From: Capsicum annuum
Taxonomy: Eukaryota; Streptophyta; Magnoliopsida; Solanales; Solanaceae
DNA length: 64,000 nucleotides
Direction: 5' to 3'
NCBI RefSeq assembly: GCF_002878395.1
Contig: NW_025857967.1
Coordinates: forward strand, 74,603 to 138,602
Numbering within the stretch: position 1 is the first letter of the stretch; each line of letters opens with the position of its first letter. A model generated the notes under the pieces. That model was not told the origin of the DNA, searched no databases, and worked only from the letters and a program-made list of their open reading frames with translations. Positions 21,482 through 33,738 of this stretch are shown one piece after another. Made by a program: the position numbers and the translations under genes.

Positions 21482-23947
21482 TATAACAACCCGCATTTTT
21501 GAGCTAGAATTCAAATTGATGTTCCTATGTGTATCAACTCAAAACCAATGATTTGCATGTTAATAAAGTGTCATGATCATTATCCTAGTGTGTGAAGTTC
21601 TATCAAAGTTATAAATGTTCATAGGAAACACTTAGAGAAAAGTTGAGTTGAGAGCTCTTAATTCGACCAACTTTTGGTATTCGATCCTACAAGGGTCAAA
21701 GTTGAACGTGTATAAATTTTTAAATATGTGAAATTTTTCAGCTCAGGAACCATCAAATTATAGATAATTTGGTTTTCTTTCTAACACATCTGATTTTGCC
21801 TTAATCTGACACCCGAGCAAAATGTTATGGGCATTTTTGTGAGGAACCATTGACTGTCCACGATTGCAACGTGATATGGACCTTAGGATCTACGTTAGCC
21901 ACCATGATGTGGAGTATATATTTCATTCATTCATAAGTAAAAGACAAAGGGGAGTTTTGGTCATTCCCCTTTGCCCCCAAGCACCCAAGTGATAGATTAA
22001 AGACCCAAAAATGGCATTTTTGCACACTTTTCTTCAGTTAACATGTAAAAACCCTCCCCAATTCCCTAGAACAAATATAATTCAAGTTTCTTCACCAAAG
22101 AATTCAATCATTCAAGCTTCAATTTAAAGTTTTTCTTCAAGGATTTAAGTAATTGAGGTATGTGAGGTATTGGTTAATAGGTTTTTCTCACCCACTGAGT
22201 CCAAAAAGCCTTTTTTTGGTTCAAGTATGAATTGTACTCAAATTTATGATCAAGTTCAATGTAAATCATGAAATTCATCCATGTTTCCTTATTAGTTGTA
22301 CATTCAAGCCATTCTAATAGTTTTATCCCATGTTATTATGCTCCTATTTGCTTGAAATTCCAAGAAACCATGTCATGTTTAGTCAATATCATGTCAAATT
22401 CTCAAATTCATGCTTTAAACTGTATAAACCTGATATCTTCCCAAGGCTAACTCATCCCATGTTCAAATTCATGTAATTTATCAGGTTATTGAAATGTCTT
22501 ATGTTTTGGGCCTTGAATTATAACATTATTTCACTATTTTAAGCATTGTTATTGAATTTTAAAATCATTCACTACTGCCAGGTTATGAATACCCGATACT
22601 TACTTATGTTTCAGAATTTTCAAGTAATGAGCCAGTCAACTCATGATTTTATTTTTGTACTCAGTTTTTATGATCATGTTGAGCAATTTTAGTTTACATG
22701 TTTTTTATTACTACTTACTCTGCATGCACTGTTGTTTCCAAAATACCATAACCAAACTTATCAGTTAATAGTGCATGCACCAACGTGTGTTTCCATGTCT
22801 TTTAATTGGGAGTAGGATTTAGCACCAAGAGGAAAATTTAGGTTCAGCGCATCCTATATGCTAGAAACTACGTGCCTCCGTAGGTTTAGGGGCCTTGCTT
22901 AGAGTGTTTCCTCTTGCCTAATATAGGCTTAGTTTAGTGATCACTCTAGTTCATGTTCTACTCTGATGGTAAGGATAAAATATCCCACCTCAATGTGGGT
23001 CAAACATTGGGCTCCACGATCGCTCATATGATTTATGTTGGATAAATGATAGCTACCACATTTTTAGTTAGTATTTAGTCTATACCATTTTAGATTTTCT
23101 TGATCATGTAATCAGATTTTTAGTTATTCAGTTATTCATAACATTTTAGTGCATGTTTTACTTGGTCTTGCATTTCTCTTACATGTTCATGTTTTCATGC
23201 TCAGTATTCATATATGATCCTTAGTTCAATTTTACAGCATGTTCAAGTTTACATGGGATTTACATATAGTATCCATCTTTCTACTACTTTCACGTTTCCA
23301 GAATTATTTTTGGCTCATGATTTATATATCTCACTAATACTGATAGTTTTCATGTAGACCCATGTTTTAAATAGATGTTTCAGCAAATAACTTATATCCT
23401 TAATTTTAAAGCAAGTTATAAATACTTCCATGATTATGGAATGTCTCCATATACTCAGTACATTCCAATGTACTGGCCACGTATATGAGTTTGTGGCTAT
23501 ATTCTTTCATAATGTAGGCACCAGATGTAGCTCATACACTAGGGTCAGGAAATTCTCAGCTTTCAGCTAGTAGGTGATGAGTTCTCTTATTTAGGGAACT
23601 TTAGTCAGTTGTAGTTCATGTATTGTATTGTTATTATTCTTATGTATTGATTTATGGTAGTTGAAGGCATGTCCCATCCAACTAGAGTCGGTATAGTAGA
23701 TGCTTCATTGATAGTCAAGAGTCATGATATGTAATTCAAGCTCTTTCTTCATTTTTATCATGTTGTAAACTATATCAGTATTACATTCATTCAGATTTTC
23801 TTGTAATTATGCTTCCGCTCAGAAAATTTAGTTTTATTTACATTTAAATCAGTTGCTCAAGTAGTATGCAAGTTCATCGGTTAGCTTGGGATTAGTTTTG
23901 GTTCTAAGCACCATGTTATGACTAAAGGGTAGTCTTGGGTCATGAAA
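21482..23947 (+). repeat. element 4 5' LTR
   Basis: The LTR is 2,466 bp, starts TATAACAACCCGCATTTTTG and ends AGTCTTGGGTCATGAAA (AGTGACA in the other copy). It is collinear with 57924-60390 through shared phrases such as CCTACAAGGGTCAA, GACACCCGAGCAAAAT, AAAACCCTCCC and TTGGGAGTAGGATTTA. Confidence 0.88.
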
Positions 23948-23951
23948 AACT

Positions 23952-23963
23952 TGGTATTAGAGC
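23952..23963 (+). other. element 4 primer-binding site
   Basis: TGGTATTAGAGC follows the 5' LTR by four bases. It is the initiator-Met primer site with one C-to-T change. Confidence 0.82.
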
Positions 23964-26542
23964 ATAAGGTTCAAGTGTCCTAGGGTGTCTAAGAAGTTGT
24001 TTCTAGAAGATTCTTGCAAAATGGTACAAAGACGTCAGTAATTTTCTTCAAGAGGCTATAGGGCATTTAGGAAATGTTTCCCTTCTTTCATATATCATCA
24101 AATCATTCTGTAGAGATCTTCTCTAAGAAACTTATACATATTCTCATTATGCTCCATTCTTGCAAACACTACCTTATTTTTAAGGTAATAGTAATAGTCA
24201 GGCTTATATTTCTACCAATTGAGTTATCTCAGATAGTCCCCACAAACAGTTATGATATTTCTTGAAGGATTGAAAGGATCCCATCAGTGCCCTTAATTTC
24301 CAAACTTTGAGCGTGTTCATTCTTATTGATGAAAATCGTGCACTAAGACAAAGTCCCTCAGATTCCTTCTTAGAATCCTATGGCAATATGTGACCTAGAG
24401 TTAGAAGCAAAAATCCAGAAGTTTAGCAACAGTATAGTGGGGATAGTGTTTATCTAGATTTAATAGATTTTGTATCCATGGATATAGTTTTGTGAAAGGT
24501 GAGCTAGTATGCTTGTAACAGTGTATGCAAGAATTTAAGTTTATTGATTTAAAATTAATATGATGGTATAGGTGTGCTTAGATAGTACCTTTGAGTAGCT
24601 TAGATAGTATTCAATGGTCTTACACCTATGTTATAGGTTATAGGTTGATGATGTTGGGTATGTTGGTATAATGGTAATTCTCATGGTTTAGGTAAGATGT
24701 AAGTTTAGAGATGTAAGTTTAGAGATGTGATATTAGTAAGCTAAGAAGGAAAGGGGGCAGATTATGTGTTTAGTGAGGCAAGTATTCTATCAAGAAGGGT
24801 GTAAGTATGTGATGATTGTTCAAGTTAAGGAAAGTTAAGGATAGTAAATATTAAGGGATTGTTCAAGAATGAAGTTAGTATAGTTCCTTAAAAGATTGGG
24901 GATATCCATGTTAAGTGTTATAATCTAAGTCTAAACCTAGATGATTGAGTTAATAGAAAAAAGAGTCAAAATTCTAGATGGTGTGAACTCAGGGTATGGT
25001 GATACTGAAGATTGTAAGTTAGTAAGTGTTCAAGTAATTATATGATGACTATTAGGGATACAGAAAGTTAAGAGTTGTGTCTCAGAAGGAAGTACTAGTA
25101 GCAAGTTGTACACTTTAAGGTGTAGTCTTTCAAGGGGTGTTTATTATTGATGTGTACTATTATATCTCGGAGTCTAGAGTATAGTGGTTACAGTTCAGTT
25201 CAGAGTTTATTTAAAAGGGTTTCACAGACTTAGAATAATGGCTTAAATCTAAGACGAAGATGATAGAACAAGAAACCCAATAAGGCTATTAGATTCTAGT
25301 AGTGATGCCATTGTATTGTAGAACACTAGTAGGGGATGATGATGCACGACCCATTCTTATCTCAGTTCAAATTTTTGTACTCCAGTCATTATGATATCTA
25401 CTCAATCCTTATAAGTAGCTCTATGATCATAGCTCATCTTCATGCACTTTCTATAGAATCATATATGCTCCCCGTTCCTTGTATTAGGAGTTCTAGTTCA
25501 CTCAAAGATACAAATCATATACCTTGAATTTATGAAGTCCAAACTCAGGTCATGCATTTCATGACTCGTGTACTCATGCATTACAGTATGCTCAGTTCCC
25601 ATAACTCATAATGCACTCTTAATGATCGGTAAAATTTAGATTATAACATGTATGTCCTCAGTTTTGATCTCTTTAATGAATCCATTGTTGTTGATACTCT
25701 ATTCCTCAAGCCTCAGTTAAGTTTCAAAGTTATTTATAGTATCCTTTCGTGCTTTAGGTCCTCATTTTCTAACCTTTCAGTGACCTCTCCTTATGTAAAG
25801 ATAATGGTGATGAAAATGATGAACAATGGTTTAGAAGAGAGAGGGTAAATATTTTGTATTATGAAAAGATTATTGTATGCTTGTTTTATCTAAGGGTATA
25901 ATGTTGAAGGATAATTGAGGTAGAGCTTCCGATATACGTCATGGTTAGTTGAGAATTATATGTGTGTTTTATTAGGGATAGTGCGTGGGAGTTGTTGTTG
26001 ACAAAAGATATTTGAGAATGTTGTAAAAGTTCCTAGTTGGTTTTTTTGACAAGAAGTTTATATGTGGTTATAATGATTGTCTTGAATGTCATGTTGGTAT
26101 ATAAGTGGACGGGTGCGTTGTTCGCTAGTGAATTCTTGGTAAGAGGTTGAATTTAGTTGTTGAAGTTGTAAGAAGAATTATTCTTGAGATGAGAGTTGTG
26201 AAACGTGCATGGGGAATCAAATTCATGGGTTAGACTAGTATTACAGTGTTATGTGATGCACTTTGTAATTTCGAGTAGGCTTGAACATGGTGAGAGAATT
26301 TAGTTCATCTCAGACTTTAGTTGATGGAGTTATGAATGCCCATGTGAGAATTATAAGTTGAATCAAATGAGCATGGAATTTAAAGGTGAAAGTATAGTCG
26401 AGGGAGTATTTGAGAAGTATGGCTAAGCTTGAAGGTTAGCAGTTGCATTGCCTAAGGAATAGTAACCCTATTCTAGCTTATGATTCATAGACCTATTCTA
26501 TGTTACATAGTTGTATCCATGTTGTGGTTCCTTTTTAGATAT
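23964..26542 (+). other. element 4 internal region, first part, no coding recognised
   Basis: A leader with the same order as the other elements (GGTTCAAGTGTCCTAGG..., AGGCTATAGGGCATTTAGG) runs to about 24080. After this I see no capsid, zinc knuckle, protease or RT phrase in any frame. A stretch near 25540-25620 repeats 'catgcatttcatgactcgtgtactcatgcat', like the 3' UTR phrase of element 1. Small open frames at 24074-24265, 25336-25527 and 25648-25848 have no recognisable content. Confidence 0.5.
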
Positions 26543-26547
26543 CTTAC

Positions 26548-28911
26548 TGAAATGTCCCGAAACTCAGCCATGCCGTAATGGTTATCCCAAGTCTAACTAG
26601 TACCAGGGACTACCTCCATTACCCGACCCAACCTCCAAACATGTACCCTCAGTTGGATGAATTCCGAACACATAACAAGATAGTGTTATGTACAATTCTA
26701 GACTCTGGGATAAGTTCATAACCATGACCAGCCTAAACAATTCCAACTATCGAATACCCAACCAATAACCATACAAACACCAAAACAATAACAAAGTAGG
26801 AGCCATAACATAATAAAATGAAACAATCATAAATACAGTCAAACAGTATCAGCCCCAATACCAATTACAGTACAAAGGCTGAGACCAATATTGACGCCGC
26901 CCATACTAATACATAGTAATCCCACAAAGCCTCTAACCAAAAGTAAAACAATAGCCGATTGGGTTATGCCACCAACCATAGAAAAAACAATGTCTATGAA
27001 ATAACCAGAGTATGTAAAGACATCCATGACATGAAATAAAGCCTTCCAGAATATGAAAGCTTACCATTTCAATCCAACCGAGCAGATCCTAAATACAATC
27101 ACTAAGGAAGAGGAGTAGAATAGCCAGTTCCTGCACCGCATGAGATATAGCCATTCGAAGATTGGTTAACGGGTGAACGATAGCATGCACTCAGGATAAG
27201 GATAAAATAATGCAAACCTTAAAAACCAATTAAACCAACCATGCACATTCATAACCATACATAAATATTATATAACCATGTTGGGAAAGGGAACCGGTTT
27301 TAGCATGTCATTAAAACTATTAACCTGAGTATGTGTAGGTTAACCATCTTAGAACCACCCACGGGCTATATGGTTCCATTGTAACCCCCTTAACATTCCC
27401 TATTGCGTGTACCCGTACGAATCAGTGATACCATAGCAGTAGGGGATTCCCGAGTACCTTTCGCTCTCTATGATACATATGTACAACTGTACTTAAGGGA
27501 TTCCTATGTACTTCATAAGTATAATATATGGTCGTCATGCCAATCCTTATGTCGGCAAACATGAGTTTCCAGTGTCCATCTATTGGACTCACACCTTCAC
27601 GATTAGCTATCACACCCCACCATTATTGCCTAATTAAAACCATTACCACACAACCAAACCATCATTCCATTTATTATTAACCAAGGCTATAAGTAGTGGT
27701 ATCTTCATACCGACTATCCATCCTTTTTACGAAGAAGAGATTCCTATGTACCTAGATTACATTATCAAGTTGACTAGGGGGAATCCCATGTACCCCACAA
27801 GATATTTGTTATTAATTTTGCTTGGGGGATTCCCTTGTACCCCATAAGGCTTTCAATTAGACCAATCACAACCACCAAGACCTTACCATTTAACCATTCC
27901 AAACCATTTGTACCACTTAGGATTCCATTACAAAGTTATACCATGCATAGTTCAATGAAAGTCCAACAATTTATCCAGAAATGTTCTCTTAGGCATTTTA
28001 TCAAACAAGTTGAGGGCATAGTATTCCCAAAGCCAAAACTAAGTACCAATTAACCATTCCCATCTAACCAAATGTTCAAACCACTATAATAATATGAAAA
28101 CCATATGTGAAAACATGGGAAAATCACAACCAACCATTATAACCAAATCCCTTAAGATATATTCGAAAACCCAAAACCATACAACAATTATGCCATGAAA
28201 GCAATTCATAAAACAGGCCTTCAGTTGGAACTAACAATGAGGAAGGAGTAACATTACTTAGATTATGAAGACGGCAGAGAGAAATCACCCTTCTAAGCTC
28301 CGAATTGATCCTATTGATGAAACCTTAGCCTTTCTTGACCCAAGAGACTTGAGAGAATTTGAGAGTGTTTAATTTTAATAGAGTTTGAGTGATTGCCAAT
28401 AGATTAAATAATATCCTAAGAGTGTTATAAGTTATGGAGCCTTAAGAAGTTAAGTAGGGAAATGTCCAGATTACCGCCAACTTAAACTTCTTAAAATTCC
28501 CACAGGATGGTACGACCAGCCCATATAAGTCGTTCCCTACCATACAAGTGCTACCCACCACTCATACCCTAGGTCTCCCCTTAGACCCTAACACTGTCCA
28601 ATATATGACCATCCATGACAAACCGTACCCAACCATATGACTAGTACCATGAAGTTGTACCCTAGGCAGAATAGAACTACCTAGACCAAACTTAGAGCAA
28701 CATACGATTGACACCTTACCATTTATACCATAACATACGACTAGTATAATCCTATTATACCATGGAAAGAAACCAGCCAACCCACACTTGTCACCATACA
28801 AATAAACCAAACCAAGACCTAACCTATCATACGATAAGTACCCCAACTTGTGCATCATCTAGAAGCCAAAAATTGAGAAATTTTCTAAGGGTCAAAACCT
28901 AGGGTCTTTCA
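26548..28911 (-). repeat. element 3 3' LTR (left)
   Basis: The LTR is 2,364 bp. On the minus strand it starts TGAAAGACCCTAGG and ends TTTCGGGACATTTCA. It is collinear with 54686-57120 through shared phrases such as GGGGATTCC and GTACCCCA repeats, AACCATGCATAG-like phrases and GAGAGAAATCACC. Confidence 0.88.
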
Positions 28912-28924
28912 GTCTTCCCCACTA
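28912..28924 (-). other. element 3 polypurine tract
   Basis: Read on the minus strand, TAGTGGGGAAGAC lies immediately upstream of the 3' LTR. Confidence 0.7.
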
Positions 28925-29460
28925 GAATCATTCATTCTCAAATGACGAACAAGGTAGTACAAGCACAAATTACCCCAATCATAACCATTCCAACCTTTAA
29001 TTAAGTTAAAAACAAAGATGCAAGGAAATCAACCATCATTTAACTAGATTAGAAAAAAAAGATGTGATCAAGAACACATACCTTCCGCACGAATATCCAG
29101 AGCAGAAAACAAATGTAGATACTTTAACTTTATGTCCTCTTCTACTTCCCAATTAGCTTCTTCCACCTTATGGTTCCGCCATAGAACCTTTATTAAAGCT
29201 ACATCCTTGGTCTACAATCGAAAAACCTAATGATCCAAGATCTCAATTGGGATCTCTTCATAAGATAGAGAATTTGAGATACCTAATTTGTCTATAGGAA
29301 GAACTGATGAATGATCACTTATACACTTTCTCAATATAGAGACACGAAATACAGGATGAATTGAGCTTAAACTAAAAGGTAACTCCAATTCATGCAAAAC
29401 ATTACCAACCATTCTCAAAACCATATAAGGACCAACATACCAGGGGTGAGCTTTCCCTTT
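28925..29460 (-). pseudogene. element 3 integrase C-terminus and chromodomain-like tail
   Basis: The open piece 29227-29424 reads 'HELELPFSLSSIHPVFRVSI' and 'EEIPIEILDH'. These are the same GPY/F-to-chromodomain phrases as in elements 1, 2 and 6, followed downstream (towards 29100) by the 'KVLWRNHKVEEANWE' type tail. The remainder up to the PPT is non-coding 3' UTR. Confidence 0.8.
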
Positions 29461-30330
29461 TTCCCAAACTGCATGACTCTCTTCATGGGAGACACTTTTA
29501 GGAACACTCTATCCCTAACCTCGAACCCAAAGTCCCTACACCTTACATCCGCTAGGACTTTTGGTGACTTTGGGTAGCCTTAAGCCTATCCCAAATCACC
29601 TTCACTTTCTTTATAGCCTGATAAACCAAGCTCGAACCACCCAATAAGAGATCAACACCTCCTGCCATAAAACTCCTCAAAAGGGGCCATCCCAATGGTA
29701 GAATAACTGCTATTATTGTAAGCAAACTCTAATAGAGGTAGATTCTCAACCTAATTACCACCATAATAAATCACATATGCACGAAGCATATCTTTCAATG
29801 TTTAAATAGTCTTTTCTGCTTGCTCATTCGTTTGTAGGTGAAAAGGAGTACTCAGACAAACCTTAGTACCTAACCCCTTCTTAAACAACTACCAAAAGTT
29901 AGATGAAAACTATGTACCACAATCAAAGATAATCAAAACAGTTACCCCATATGGCTTTACAATCTCAAGAAGATACAACCTCGCATAATCCTTGGCCAAA
30001 AAGTTAGTCCTCATTGGCAAGAAGTGACCCGACTTTGTCATCCTATCCACGATGACCCAAATTGAATAAAATTTATTCTAAGACCGAGGAAGACCGGTAA
30101 TGAAATCCATGTTGATCACTTTCCATTTCCATTCAGGCAATTCAATCTCCTGATAAAAACCCCAAGCCTCATGTGCTCAACTTTCACTTGTTGACAGACA
30201 AAATATTTGGCCACAAAATTAGCCACATCCTTCTTCATGCCATTCTATCAATACTTCTCCTTAAGATCATGATACATTTTCTCCTAAACGAGATAAAAAA
30301 TATAGCGATGTTTATACATCTCAGCCAATA
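29461..30330 (-). pseudogene. element 3 integrase, broken
   Basis: The minus strand carries the integrase core in several broken frames: a 'GRRCRS'-like target region, an 'IDFAYN'-like phrase near 29715, a 'TFHPQTNEQAEKT'-like segment near 29825, and the 'WVIVDRMTKSGHFLPMRT' phrase near 30010-30065. Stops are frequent. The neighbouring plus-strand open frames (for example 29392-29577 and 30173-30403) are shadows. Confidence 0.8.
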
Positions 30331-30452
30331 CCCTTTCTCACAAGCCATTAACATCAGAAATGTAAAAATCTCTCTTATTACTACAAGGTACTATCACCAC
30401 TGATCTTAAATACCATTATATTTTTCCTAGCTACATCACCCTTGATTTTCAT

Positions 30453-31320
30453 CTAGATAGGATCTAGGATTTTTTTCTCCTTGATCTCTGTACCAAGAGA
30501 TGATCGAACCACTTTCTGTACTAACACACCATTATTTTCGTAGTCCAAAAGGCGAACCCTAAGATTAGCCAAGCAGTGAATATACTTCACCAACTCCCAT
30601 CTCTCTTTATTCTCATGAGCAAAAATTTCCATGGACAACCTTCTAAGAGCATTGAAAATAATATTATCCTTACCTAGATGGTAGTGATTACTCATATCAT
30701 AGTCCTTAAAAATCTCAAGCTATCTCCTCTACTTGAGATTGAGCTATTTCTGATTAAGCACATATTGTAGACTCTTATGATCAGAAAAGATATCCATATG
30801 CACTCCATACAAATAGTGATGCCAAATTTTTAATGCAAACACCACTACTAACAGCTCCAAATCATGAGTAGGATAGTTTCTCTCATATACCTTTAACTAC
30901 CTAGAAGCATATGCTATCACCTTCCCATGCTACATCAGAACACAACCAAGACCCACCTGAGATGCATCACTATAAACCACAAACCCCTCTGTGTTGTGTG
31001 GCTAGTCTATATGTGCTTCCCATGTAAGAAAATGCTTCTAGTGCTGGAATGAATAAAATCCGCTTTGTTCTAGTTCATTCTCTTTCCCTGTTTTGTGCAG
31101 AAAAATTATTTATTTTCATTTGCTAGTTCGTACGGGATCAAGTACTTTATAAGACTATATAAGACTATAAAACTCAGTGCCTTCCAAAAAAGTCAAAATA
31201 AAAGTCGAAGTTAGCTTATACTTAAGTTTGTCAAAACTACCATTACAAGCATCTGACTAAGAGAACTTTACCTTTTTCTGAGTCAACTTAGTAAATGGGG
31301 AAGCTATCATCGAAAAACTC
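30453..31320 (-). pseudogene. element 3 RNase H with a foreign insert, broken
   Basis: The distal part, 30453-30695, reads 'MSNHYHLGKDNIIFNALRRL' on the minus strand, with the last-motif Asp changed to Asn (relatives have VVDALSR). Upstream, the '[14 protein letters not shown]'-like and '[12 protein letters not shown]'-like phrases at about 30730-30830 and the 'FVVYSDASQVGLG' phrase at about 30945-30990 are visible. The domain is interrupted by about 190 bp of non-homologous DNA at 30999-31188, after which homology to the relatives' phrase resumes. Confidence 0.78.
30999..31188. other. about 190-bp unexplained insertion in element 3 RNase H
   Basis: Homology to the RNase H region of element 6 stops near 30998 and resumes near 31189. 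On the plus strand the insert contains a donor-like GTAAG at 31024 and a strong acceptor-like TTTTGTGCAG ending at 31100, 77 bp apart. No TSD or TIR was identified. It may be a small non-autonomous transposon or a captured fragment. Confidence 0.5.
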
Positions 31321-32200
31321 TCCATAAACCTCTTGTAATACCAAGCCTAACCTAAGAAGCCCAAAATATTAGTTGGAGTCGTGGGTCTAGGTCACTTCTT
31401 AACTACCACCACCTTATATGGATCCACCATGATACCCCATGAGAAATAATATGACCCAAAAAAGTGAAAGAGTTCAACCAAAACTCACATTTCGAGTATT
31501 TGACATACAATTGTTGCTCTTTCAAGGTCTGCAACACAACACAAAGGTGATTAGCATAATCCACCTCAATATTAGTATACACAAAGATATAATCTATGAA
31601 CATAATAACAAATAAATCAAGAAACTAATAGAATACCCTATTCATCAAATCCACGAATGTGGTCAGGGCATTAGTCAAACCAAATGACATAACCAAAAAC
31701 TCAAAGTACCCATACTGGGTACGGAAAGCTGTCTTAGGGATATCCACCTCCCTAGTCTTAAGCTGATGATACCTAGGCCAAAGATCTATATTTGAAAAAA
31801 AAATTTCACCTTTCAACTGATCAGACAAGTCATCTATCCTTAGAAGAGAATACTTGTTCTTAACCATCACCTTATTCAACTATTGATAGTCAATACAAAT
31901 AGGAAGGGAACCATCCTTCTTATGCATGAATTACACTAGAGCACCCCAAAAGGACATACTAGGAAAGATGAAACCCTTATTCAAGAGATCCTTAAGTTGC
32001 TCCTTGAGTTCCCTCAACTTAGCCATAGCCATTCTATAAGAAGAAATAGGTATTGGAGGAATTTATAGAACCAAATCAATCCCAAACTCAATCTCCCTAA
32101 CTAGAGGAACACCAGGAAAATCATCTCGAAAGACCTCAGGAAACTCATTTACCACCAAAACCAAATTCAATGAAGGACCTTCTAAGTTAGAATCTTTAAC
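31321..32200 (-). pseudogene. element 3 reverse transcriptase, broken
   Basis: Open pieces 31625-31879 and 31403-31603 read '[16 protein letters not shown]', '[13 protein letters not shown]' and 'KCEFWLNSFTFLGHIIS' on the minus strand. The catalytic box, FIDD in elements 2 and 6, is F-I-D-Y at about 31584-31603, so the second aspartate is tyrosine. The fingers part, 31880-32100, holds the 'IDYQ' phrase and the '[16 protein letters not shown]' phrase. Confidence 0.88.
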
Positions 32201-32790
32201 CTGAACTAAATGATAGAGACACCCTTTAGAGATTAACCTTCAAACTATAAGATATGATATAAACCTCCCCTTAGGAGTTAGGGAACCACCCTTTTATTTA
32301 ATAACTAACTCACCAGGGAACCTAAAGACATCCTTACGGGTCCGACAATCTAAGGATGCATAGCACAAGCGCAACCAATCTATACCTATAATTACATCAA
32401 AATCCATCATATCAAATTCATAAAATCCACCAAAGTCTCCTTAATACCAAAAGATACAACGCATCTCCTATAGACACTTTAGCAAACACAAAGTAACCTA
32501 TTAGAGTAGAAATAGAAAAAAGATCTGAAATAAACTTGGGATCAAAACCAAAATACACAACCATAAATAGGGTCACATAAGAGAGAGAAGACCCTAGATT
32601 AAATAAACAATACATGTCATGAGAAAAGAGTTGCAACATACCAGTCATGACATTAAGCAATGTCTCAGACTCTTGTCGAGACACAAGAGCATATAACCTA
32701 TTTTGGCCTGTATTGGTACCAGAAGTAGAAATAGATTCTAGAGTAGATGAAGAGACAACCAAAACCTTGTTTTCTCCTAAATAACCCTTA
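32201..32790 (-). pseudogene. element 3 protease region, broken
   Basis: The open piece 32418-32762 reads 'VSRQESETLLNVMTGMLQLF' and then 'YCLFNLGSSLSYVTLFMVV' on the minus strand. The active-site D of D-P-G is asparagine (N-L-G-S), so the catalytic aspartate is lost. Continuation toward RT is broken. Confidence 0.82.
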
Positions 32791-33733
32791 CTAATTGAAA
32801 AATTACTAAGAATATGGCCTGGCTGACCACATTTGAAAAACCTGTCCCTCTCCTCATCACAGAAACCCTAATGTAATCGACCATAGAACCTATAAGAAGG
32901 ATATAAAGGAGCTGACTGGGCCCTTCTATTCATAGATTAGACAACCTATGCCCTGAAGTTGTCGCCACCCAACTAACGCCTTTCACCCGACTACTTTGGG
33001 TAAGAGGCACTAACGGTGAAGAAAGAACAAGAACTCCCCTACTTTTTCTTTGGCCATTTACCACCATCCAGACCACTTTGTTGTTGACTCCACTACTTAG
33101 AGAGCCTAAACTTCTTACCCTGCTTTTCCCCTATCTCAGCCTTTTTTCTCTATTCCTCCTCCACATGTTGCATATGAACAACTAACCTAGAGATATCCAT
33201 ATTCTTGATCAGCAATGTAGTCTTGCTTTTAAGAATCATCTCATAAGACAGTCTGAAGCAAACTTTCTTATCTTGGCTCTCATATCCAATACTAATTTTA
33301 GAGCATACCTAGACAACTGGTGAAATTTTAAGACATACTCCTTGACTGACATCTTTCCTATTTCAGACTAACAAATTCCTCCGCTTTCATTTTCCTTAAT
33401 TCCTGAGGAAAAAAGTGATCCAAAAAAGTATTAGACAAAGTCTCCCACAATGATGACTCATCAACGTCACCCCTTTCCTGATCCTATTCCTTGTACCATT
33501 GGTATGCCATATCCTTTAGCTGATTGGTAGGAAAATTCACCTCATCCATATTTATTTCCTACACGGCCCTAAAGATCTTTTCCATTTATTCTAAAAAAAC
33601 CTGAGGATTTTCCTCTACCTTAAACCAGTAAAAATTTAAAGATTGAATCTCATGAACTGTCCAACACTTGTGTTCTCAAAAGTTGCACTACTATATGCAC
33701 CGTGTACAACCTAAAAATCTACTAATTAAGTGA
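32791..33733 (-). pseudogene. element 3 Gag, broken and split from its leader
   Basis: The minus strand gives broken capsid phrases 'NFPTNQLKDMAYQWYKE' near 33495-33550, 'NTFLDHFFPQELRKMKAEEF' near 33375-33440, and 'CYRFYGRL'/'FFKCGQPGH' zinc-knuckle-like remnants near 32810-32890. The 5' leader lies on the far side of element 2, at 54345-54670. Many stops are present. Confidence 0.75.
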
Positions 33734-33738
33734 TCATA

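Noticed and set aside
28562..28858. 98-codon minus-strand frame in the element 3 left LTR
   Set aside because: Not preserved in the right LTR. No known domain.
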